Positions 44,346-50,099 of a DNA stretch of 50,099 nucleotides are shown piece after piece. A program made the position numbers and the translations under genes. The DNA lies in the NCBI RefSeq assembly GCF_016469035.1, contig NZ_JAEHJZ010000050.1, positions 1 to 50,099 on the forward strand. The letters run 5' to 3'. Origin of the DNA: Gelidibacter salicanalis (GTDB lineage Bacteria > Bacteroidota > Bacteroidia > Flavobacteriales > Flavobacteriaceae). The first letter of the stretch is position 1. Each line of letters begins with the position of its first letter. The notes under the pieces were generated by a model. The model made no database searches. It was not told where the DNA came from and saw only the letters and a list, made by a program, of their open reading frames with translations.

Positions 44346-47303
44346 TTAAGTATTTCTAGGATCAGGAAGTATGGATGATTTAGTACTCCATATAACATTC
44401 ATACTGTAAAAATCAAATCGATCTGTTATTTTTCCATAGCAGGCATAGACTCCCAATCCGTTAATTGGATATTTATCGACAACATCGGTAAAGTGTACCG
44501 CATCAAAATAGTCGCCCTTTACATCTATAAAAGTGCTCAATCTCATGAGTTTCCCCTGAGACGTTTTATTAAATCGCGTTGTCACCAAGCTGCCATAAAT
44601 TAAGACCTCTCTACCTATGAAATCTTTCATTTGACTGGCTAAAATGCCATTTTCTATAGCGCCATTAACCAATCTAAAGTAATTGCATAAAGGAAAGCCC
44701 AAGAGCTCCATTTCATCATAGGCGTCTTCTACCCAATTGCTTTCCATCTTGGGCAATTTAAATTCCCTATGCTGAATTTTAAACAATTTGGACTGTTGAC
44801 TTTTGGTACCGTCAGCATTTAACTTAAAAATGGCTTGCCACAACAATTCCGATTTTGACCGGTTGGTAAAGCGAAACGCATTAATCCTTATTAAGATGGT
44901 CACCTGTTCAATGCTAATAGTTACCCTGTCTATAAAGTCGTCCAAGGAGTTGTAATGACCATTCAATTGCCGTTCTGATAGGATTCTTTGCACAGTATAG
45001 GTCTCTAGATTTTTCAGATAACCAAAACCTAGATAAATGGATTTCCCCATCAATCTGTTGGGATGGTCGCTTCTGTTAATACAAGGCGGGCAAATTGTAG
45101 CACCTTGTTTCTGTGCTTCATGAAGATAATGCTCGACACTATAAAACCCACCGCCATTATTAAGAACGGCAGTCATAAACTCCAATGGATAGTAACATTT
45201 TAAAAACAAACTCTGATAACTCTCCACCGCATAAGAAGCCGAATGGCCTTTCGCGAAAGCGTAGCCAGCAAAACTCTTGATCTGATTCCAGACCTCAAAG
45301 ATCAATACATCACTAAAGCCTTTTTTTCTACAATTTGAGATGAATTTTTCTTCTACAGCGATAAATTCCTGTCTCGATCTGAACTTGCCGCTCATGCCAC
45401 GCCTCAAAATATCAGCTTCTCCAAGCGATAAATCTGCAAACTGATTGGCAACTTTTAAGACATCCTCTTGATATACCATGACTCCATAGGTTTCAGGCAT
45501 AATCTGCATGAGAATTGGGTGTCCGTTCCTACGATTTTCAGGATACCGGTGTCGCTTGATAAACTCCTCTTTCATCCCTGATCCCGATACGCCAGGTCTA
45601 ATAATAGAACTTGCAGCCACTAGACCAATATAATCCTGTGTCTGTAATTGCTGCATCAATCCCCGCATTGCGGGCGATTCCACATAGTAGGCTCCAATGG
45701 CACCTCCAGATTTTAAAAGGTCATTTATATTTTTATCCTTTTTAAAAGCTTCAACATTGTTGATGTCAATTGCTGGCACCTCTGGTCTATTTTCCTTAAT
45801 GATCTCCAAAGCTTCCTTAATTTTGGCCAAGCCCCGCTGGCCCAAAATATCAAATTTAAATACACCAACATCTTCCGCTATGATCATATCAAATTGAACT
45901 GTTGGAAACCCTTTTGGCGGTAAGTCCGTGGCTGAGTAATAATGAATCGGCTTGTCCAAAATGAGTATGCCAGCAGAATGCACGCTCAAATGATTGGGGA
46001 ATCCTTCAATCAATTTTCCATATCGGAGAACAAGCTGTGAGATATCGTCCAATTGGGGAACCGAATAATTGCCCGTGCTCAGTTTGTCTATTTCTTCCTT
46101 TGGCAATCCAAAAACCTTTCCCAATTCCCTTACCACAGCTCTATACTTAAAAGTACTGTAGGTGGCCAATAGAGCCGTATGTGGGAATCTTCTAAAGATA
46201 TAATCCGTCACATCATCTCTATCTTTCCATGAGAAATCAATATCAAAATCGGGAGGCGAAGCTCTAAACGGGTTGATAAAACGTTCAAAATATAAATCCA
46301 ATTCAATGGGGTCAACATCTGTAATACCAATAATATAAGCTACAATGCTATTCGCCCCACTCCCACGGCCCACATGAAAATAGCCTTTACTTTTGGCATA
46401 AGAGACAATGTCGTAATTAATAAGAAAGAAGGATACAAAATCCAGTGATTTAATGGTATCCAATTCAGTTTTCAATCTGGCCAAAACTTTCTCGTTAGGG
46501 TCTGCATAGCGTTTGTATAAATTATCTTTGCATAAAGATTCTAAGAGCTTATAATCTTTTTCAACAGAATCTGTGTACAGCTTTAGGTTTTGCGATTTAC
46601 GATCCTCGCCATAGTTGAATTCTATATGGCAGCTATTTAAGATTGTATTGGTGTTCTCAATAATATTTGGAAAATCCTCAAAAGCTTCATGGATCTCCAG
46701 GGTAGAAAACATGCTATCGGTAAGCTTACATTCCTCAGATTTTTCAAGCTTGCTCAACAAGATGTTTTTATCAATGGCCCTCAATAATCTATGGGCGTTG
46801 AAATCCTTTTTGCTTCTTATGGTTACCGTCTGTAGGACCACTAATTTGTTTTTAAGGTTTTTCAATTTGGAAAACCTTAATTTTCTCAGCTCTTCAATGG
46901 GGATCCCGATAAATTCGTTTTCGGCAAAATTCTCTTTTTCTAATTGCAATGCCCGCTCAAATGAATAGATAACGTAGCAATTATCAAAAATCGGCGCAAG
47001 TTCTGGCAATTCAATCTTTTTTTCCGAATGATGGGATAAAAATCCATTGAGCTCTTTAAACCCTTCGTTGTTTTTGGCAATACCTACATAGACTTGCTTA
47101 GGGCCATTTCTAAAGTCAATGCCTACAATAGGCTTTATATTGAAATCTTTGGCTTTCCTAATAAAATTCAGGCATGCCGATGTATTGTTAATGTCCGTCA
47201 GTGCCAATGTAGGGACATTATTTTTTTTAGCAAGCTCCAACAGTTCAATCTCAGAAAACGTGCCGTAACGCAAGGAATAATAGGTATGACAGTTAAGGTA
47301 CAT
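44346..47303 (-). CDS. Accessory DNA polymerase III alpha subunit (DnaE-type, SOS operon)
   Basis: A 985-residue C-family polymerase, shorter than the replicative DnaE. The PHP domain is N-terminal (HTYYSLRYGTFSE, about 6-18, and LALTDINN). The palm contains GRGSGANSIVAYIIG (about 317-331) and the catalytic aspartates in PPDFDIDF (about 357-364). MVYQEDVLKVANQF follows, then helix-hairpin-helix and C-terminal OB-like parts (REVLIYGSLV). It overlaps the dinB stop by one base (TAATG), so the two are translationally coupled. Together they probably perform damage-induced mutagenic lesion bypass, as dnaE2 does with Y-family partners. The main replicative dnaE must lie elsewhere. Confidence 0.9.
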   Translation of the reverse strand: MYLNCHTYYSLRYGTFSEIELLELAKKNNVPTLALTDINNTSACLNFIRKAKDFNIKPIVGIDFRNGPKQVYVGIAKNNEGFKELNGFLSHHSEKKIELPELAPIFDNCYVIYSFERALQLEKENFAENEFIGIPIEELRKLRFSKLKNLKNKLVVLQTVTIRSKKDFNAHRLLRAIDKNILLSKLEKSEECKLTDSMFSTLEIHEAFEDFPNIIENTNTILNSCHIEFNYGEDRKSQNLKLYTDSVEKDYKLLESLCKDNLYKRYADPNEKVLARLKTELDTIKSLDFVSFFLINYDIVSYAKSKGYFHVGRGSGANSIVAYIIGITDVDPIELDLYFERFINPFRASPPDFDIDFSWKDRDDVTDYIFRRFPHTALLATYSTFKYRAVVRELGKVFGLPKEEIDKLSTGNYSVPQLDDISQLVLRYGKLIEGFPNHLSVHSAGILILDKPIHYYSATDLPPKGFPTVQFDMIIAEDVGVFKFDILGQRGLAKIKEALEIIKENRPEVPAIDINNVEAFKKDKNINDLLKSGGAIGAYYVESPAMRGLMQQLQTQDYIGLVAASSIIRPGVSGSGMKEEFIKRHRYPENRRNGHPILMQIMPETYGVMVYQEDVLKVANQFADLSLGEADILRRGMSGKFRSRQEFIAVEEKFISNCRKKGFSDVLIFEVWNQIKSFAGYAFAKGHSASYAVESYQSLFLKCYYPLEFMTAVLNNGGGFYSVEHYLHEAQKQGATICPPCINRSDHPNRLMGKSIYLGFGYLKNLETYTVQRILSERQLNGHYNSLDDFIDRVTISIEQVTILIRINAFRFTNRSKSELLWQAIFKLNADGTKSQQSKLFKIQHREFKLPKMESNWVEDAYDEMELLGFPLCNYFRLVNGAIENGILASQMKDFIGREVLIYGSLVTTRFNKTSQGKLMRLSTFIDVKGDYFDAVHFTDVVDKYPINGLGVYACYGKITDRFDFYSMNVIWSTKSSILPDPRNT

Positions 47304-48517
47304 TACTGATTTCTATGGGCTAATAAAGTTGGTGGTTCCCCATTGAATGGGTTTTCAAATCTTCCAATGGTCTTTGCCCCCATGGAAGAGGCACGCATAA
47401 TACTTGATTCACCGTAGCGCCCCCTAATATGATCCATGGCGGTGTAAAGACTGAGCATTTCTTCTGTATCATCAAATAAATTTATTTGATAATGACCACT
47501 TACAATATCGCTGATCCTCACTCCTACCAAACGTACCAACAGACGCCGCTGAAACAAGAGATCGAAGAGCTCCATAACTTTTGGGATAATCACGTGGTCT
47601 GCACTGGAATATGGAATTTTAATCTGTTTACTGTAAGTATTAAAATCAGAATACCGGATTTTCACACTGATAACACCGGCTATCCTGTTTCCCCTTCTTA
47701 ACTGGAATGCCAAATTTTCAGCCATCGCAAAAATGGTGGTTCTCAACTTCAGTATATCAATCGTGTCCTTGGTAAAAGTGCGCTCCGTCGATAAGGATTT
47801 GCGTTCATGAAAAGGTACCAGGGGCGGGTTGTCAACACCATTGGCCCTTTTCCATATGGTGCCCCCATTGGCGCCTAAAGCGCTTATCATCATCTCTATG
47901 GGCATTTGTTGAACTATCTTGACTTTGTCAACACCCAGATTCCGTAAAACCTGATATGTTTTCTCTCCCACAGATGGTATTTTTCGGATGGATAAAGGCG
48001 CTAAAAATGATTTTTCGAAGCCTGCATCTATCTTTAATTGGTTGTTTGGTTTTGCTTCACCTGTGGCCACTTTTGAAACAATTTTATTTACGGACAGACC
48101 AAAGGAAATTGGCAGTCCGCTGTTCTTTATAACGCTCTGCCTAAGTTCAGAAGCATATTTATAACACCCATGGAACTTATCCATACCGGTCAGATCTGCA
48201 TAGAACTCGTCCACACTCGCTTTTTCAAATACAGGTACTTTGTCCTTTATGATTTCAGTTACCAAATGAGAATATTTTGTATAAATAGAAGCATCTCCGC
48301 GAATGACAATGGCTTCCGGACACAAATTTCTTGCAACCTTCATGGACATCCCAGAATGCACACCATAGGGGCGGGTTTCATAACTACATGCCGCCACAAC
48401 GCCTCTTAATCCTGTACCTCCCACCAAGAGGGGCCTATGTTGAAGTCGGCTATCGATTAATCTTTCACACGATACAAAGAAGGTATCCAAATCGAGATGC
48501 AATATATTTTTTTCCAT
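47303..48517 (-). CDS. dinB: Y-family DNA polymerase (DinB/Pol IV-like)
   Basis: A 404-residue translesion polymerase. Catalytic acids are present: Asp9 in LDLDTFF and Asp103-Glu104 in SVDEFYADL. Other motifs are SYETRPYGVHSGM (about 45-57), SFGLSVNKIVSKVA and the helix-hairpin-helix IPSVGEKTYQVLRNLG. The little-finger domain ends near residue 350. Since the active site is intact, it is not a catalytically dead ImuB. It is the first gene of the operon with the accessory dnaE, and the promoter region shows a possible SOS-type operator. Confidence 0.9.
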   Translation of the reverse strand: MEKNILHLDLDTFFVSCERLIDSRLQHRPLLVGGTGLRGVVAACSYETRPYGVHSGMSMKVARNLCPEAIVIRGDASIYTKYSHLVTEIIKDKVPVFEKASVDEFYADLTGMDKFHGCYKYASELRQSVIKNSGLPISFGLSVNKIVSKVATGEAKPNNQLKIDAGFEKSFLAPLSIRKIPSVGEKTYQVLRNLGVDKVKIVQQMPIEMMISALGANGGTIWKRANGVDNPPLVPFHERKSLSTERTFTKDTIDILKLRTTIFAMAENLAFQLRRGNRIAGVISVKIRYSDFNTYSKQIKIPYSSADHVIIPKVMELFDLLFQRRLLVRLVGVRISDIVSGHYQINLFDDTEEMLSLYTAMDHIRGRYGESSIMRASSMGAKTIGRFENPFNGEPPTLLAHRNQ

Positions 48518-48519
48518 AG

Positions 48520-48556
48520 TGCAAAATTACTCATATATGTAGCGAATCATTGCTAC
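48520..48556 (-). promoter_or_regulatory. Promoter and possible damage-response operator of dinB-dnaE
   Basis: On the minus strand TAATTTTG fits TAnnTTTG and ends only about 4 bases before the ATG, so the mRNA would be almost leaderless. Upstream lies the dyad GTAGC-N8-GCTAC (48539-48556), close to the place of the missing -33 box. It may bind a LexA-like repressor, but no such gene is in the window. Confidence 0.45.
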
Positions 48557-48654
48557 TGTTTGTAGCTTGTGAATAACTTATAATTACATATGGCCAGAGT
48601 AATAACTTAACAAAACGTTCCAATGACCGCACCCAATTGATGTACAAGGCTCCA

Positions 48655-49174
48655 GGCATGACAGAAGAGCACTGTCGATAACACGAAAAAGATTGCAAAA
48701 CGTTAATAGAAGATTGGGAACGCAGTAATCCCAATTAGGGTATAGACCATCAGGCATTACTGACCCACATAGAGACCATACCTGGAATAGGGGAGCAAGA
48801 CCTCACTTATGCCCATCGTTCTGACCGATGGGTTTGAACGCTTTGATTCGGCAGGCCAATTATCCAGCTATTCAGGATTGACACCCATGATCCGAGAAAG
48901 CGGAAGCAGTGTAAAGGGACGACCCAGGATCAGTAAGATTGGAAACCAAAACGCAGAAATCCATTATTCATGTGCAGTTTTAGAGCTTGCAAACACAACA
49001 AAGCCTGCAAGGCAATTTATGACAGAATAGTAGCTAAAGGGAAAAGTAGAAAGCTAGCTCTAATAGCAGTCTGTAACAAGCACCTGAAACAGGCACCTGA
49101 AACAGGCATTTGCGGTAGCGAAATCGGGTTTGATCTATGATAAAAACCACAGAAGTACTTTAATTGAAAATTAG
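48655..49174 (+). pseudogene. Decayed IS110-family transposase
   Basis: The C-terminal half of an IS110/IS116/IS902 transposase can be followed across frames. EKDCKTLIEDWERSNPN and HIETIPGIG are followed by a frameshift, LTDGFERFDSAGQLSSYSG, RESGSSVKGRPRISKIGN, another shift, ACKHNKACKAIYDRIVAKG, KLALIAVCNK and finally AFAVAKSGLIYDKN, ending at the TAG at 49172. In-frame stops and at least three frameshifts are present. One shift is a 13-bp tandem duplication (49080-49092 and 49093-49105). It differs from the fragment at 41110 and is thus a separate insertion. Confidence 0.8.
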
Positions 49175-49199
49175 TGCTTTCTTGGTTGTTTTTAGCACA

Positions 49200-49222
49200 G
49201 TTCTTAGTTATTGTAGTGCATT
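49200..49222. repeat. 3' boundary motif of the 49224 unit
   Basis: TTCTTAGTTATTGTAGTGCA at 49201-49220 repeats the gene-end signature of R1 (CTTAGTTAT) and contains TTGTAGTG, which is inverted as CACTACAA at 49648-49655 on the other side of the gene. Confidence 0.6.
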
Positions 49223-49223
49223 T

Positions 49224-49601
49224 TTATCTTTTTGTCAAAACATAGGTGTCTCCTATCGAATTTATCATAATTAATCTATTCATTTCAAATACATAATTCC
49301 AATTTCCATTCAGTACAAGATTTGGGTCAAATTCAGTTGTGATAATGGTTTGTTTATTATCAAAACTCAGAGTATGTTTTTGTACAGAAAAATCCCCAAA
49401 ATATATGGCAGGAAAATTAGTTCTATCGCTTTCACCAGAAAAATCTCCATTGTCAAAATTAAGTTCAACACTAGAAATCATTTCATTTCTCTCAAAAGTT
49501 CCAATATATTGTCCGTCAATATTTGGTTCCTGATAATCATCATAATCACAAGCAAAAGTTGTAATTAAAAGTCCGACTAATGTTATAAATTTCGTTCTCA
49601 T
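49224..49601 (-). CDS. Hypothetical lipoprotein
   Basis: A 125-residue lipoprotein with a lipobox ending in TTFAC (Cys18) and an acidic linker (DYDDYQEPNIDG). It then has a beta-rich lipocalin-like domain: GQYIGTFERNE, a WNYVFEMNRLIMIN strand and an IGDTYVLTKR end. It would sit in the outer membrane or on the surface. The function is unknown. It is bounded by TTGTAGTG-type inverted ends, so I take it as another unit of the array. Confidence 0.7.
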   Translation of the reverse strand: MRTKFITLVGLLITTFACDYDDYQEPNIDGQYIGTFERNEMISSVELNFDNGDFSGESDRTNFPAIYFGDFSVQKHTLSFDNKQTIITTEFDPNLVLNGNWNYVFEMNRLIMINSIGDTYVLTKR

Positions 49602-49674
49602 AATTCTATTTAATTGATAAAATTTTTCTCGTAAGGTTTTTTTAATCCACTACAACGTGTTTTGTTGCGCGTTT
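49602..49674. other. Short spacer between two small array genes
   Basis: It carries CCACTACAACGTGTTTTG near 49647-49664 and GCGCGTTTTTAATC at the next gene's end. It lacks R1, R2 or R3, so the two flanking genes may belong to one unit or to a minimal junction. Confidence 0.4.
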
Positions 49675-49863
49675 TTAATCTGTTAAATATTTTTTGGTGA
49701 AAAGAGTAATTATCAAGTAAAAAATTCCAGCGAAAAGTATAGTAAAATTAATTTCTTGTGGTCGATTTGGATCTCCTGTACTAATATGAATAATTTCGGT
49801 AGCTACTCCTCCTAGAAATAAACTTACAATAATCCTAAACCAAGCTCTATTAAGTATTTTCAT
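49675..49863 (-). CDS. Small hypothetical membrane protein
   Basis: A 62-residue protein with two hydrophobic helices (FRIIVSLFLGGVATEIIHI and NFTILFAGIFYLIITLF) joined by a polar loop, GDPNRPQEI. No function can be assigned. The ATG start fits the helix boundary. Upstream at 49969-49985 is GCACTACAACATGTGTA, the 5' boundary motif seen at other units, and R3 copy 3 follows. Confidence 0.65.
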   Translation of the reverse strand: MKILNRAWFRIIVSLFLGGVATEIIHISTGDPNRPQEINFTILFAGIFYLIITLFTKKYLTD

Positions 49864-49980
49864 TAATCTATTTTTACTACTAATTTTTAAAATTTATTTT
49901 GGCTCAGGCTTTCTATCTATTCCAATAGATAAATATTAGTCAGATTATTTTCTTTATTGAATTTTCCTAAATGCACTACA

Positions 49981-50099
49981 ACATGTGTATATATAACATA
50001 TGACACGAGGAGTTACGTATATATCACTTATGCACCCCATGCCATTTCTGTTTGCCGTTCTCAAATGTACCCGATTCATATAAAGCATCCAAGGTCCAT
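49981..50099. repeat. R3 intergenic repeat, copy 3 (runs off the window)
   Basis: It shares CTCAAATGTACCCGATTC and AAAGCATCCAAGGTCCAT with copy 1, and CACCCCATGCCATTTCTG with copy 2. The minus strand reads WTLDALYESGTFENGKQKW followed by HGVHK and a stop. It shows that the array continues past the right edge. Confidence 0.75.

Noticed and set aside
48809-49030. A 73-residue coding gene
   Set aside because: It is one frame of the broken IS110 transposase.
36857-50099. A CRISPR array
   Set aside because: The repeats are long (about 90-340 bases), imperfect and separated by genes, with no short regular spacers and no cas genes.

Overview
The window reads as chromosomal DNA of a marine-type member of the Flavobacteriaceae (Bacteroidota). 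The evidence is a type IX secretion (T9SS) type B sorting domain, lipoprotein signals, low GC, promoters of the Bacteroidota TTTG / TAnnTTTG type, no Shine-Dalgarno pattern, several TTG/GTG starts, and the pheT-tpx-dgkA-ftsK-lolA-lptF-ribBA gene order typical of this family. The species cannot be named from sequence alone.

Region 1 (1-34,639) is ordinary core chromosome. It carries a truncated T9SS cargo protein, DoxX, a PfpI-like protein, holA, an orphan HsdR_N-like protein, a family 2 glycosyltransferase, an OmpA-like lipoprotein, a Sua5/YciO-type protein, a UvrD/PcrA helicase, an M20 amidohydrolase, an AsmA-like protein, a patatin phospholipase followed by a decayed tandem copy, an M1 aminopeptidase, recG, miaE, a TlpA-like lipoprotein, the pheT to ribBA block, a DegT aminotransferase and a nitroreductase. 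The last part of that block (ftsK, lolA, lptF/G-like, ribBA) links chromosome segregation, envelope lipid and lipoprotein traffic, and riboflavin synthesis.

Region 2 (34,640-36,175) is an island junction. A tRNA-Ser(UGA) gene with a clear promoter and terminator is followed by an intact tyrosine recombinase. Upstream of the recombinase lie a 12-bp inverted repeat and a third copy of the same motif that contains its GTG start.

Region 3 (36,176-50,099, running off the window) is accessory DNA of unusual form. Short, unrelated genes, nearly all on the minus strand, stand alone: an erythromycin-esterase-like protein, a GNAT acetyltransferase, an MFS transporter, a toxin-antitoxin pair, a PrcB-like lipoprotein, small membrane proteins and another lipoprotein. 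They are separated by three families of intergenic repeat, here called R1, R2 and R3. R1 sits right at the 3' end of genes and can fold like an integron attC site. R2 and R3 sit at the 5' side of the next gene. Several units are bounded by short perfect inverted repeats of the form GTTGTAG.../...CTACAAC. This looks like an integron-like or otherwise undescribed gene-cassette array. No integron integrase is visible, and since the genes read leftward, one would be expected beyond the right edge. The array also holds an SOS-type dinB-dnaE operon and two decayed IS110-family transposases.
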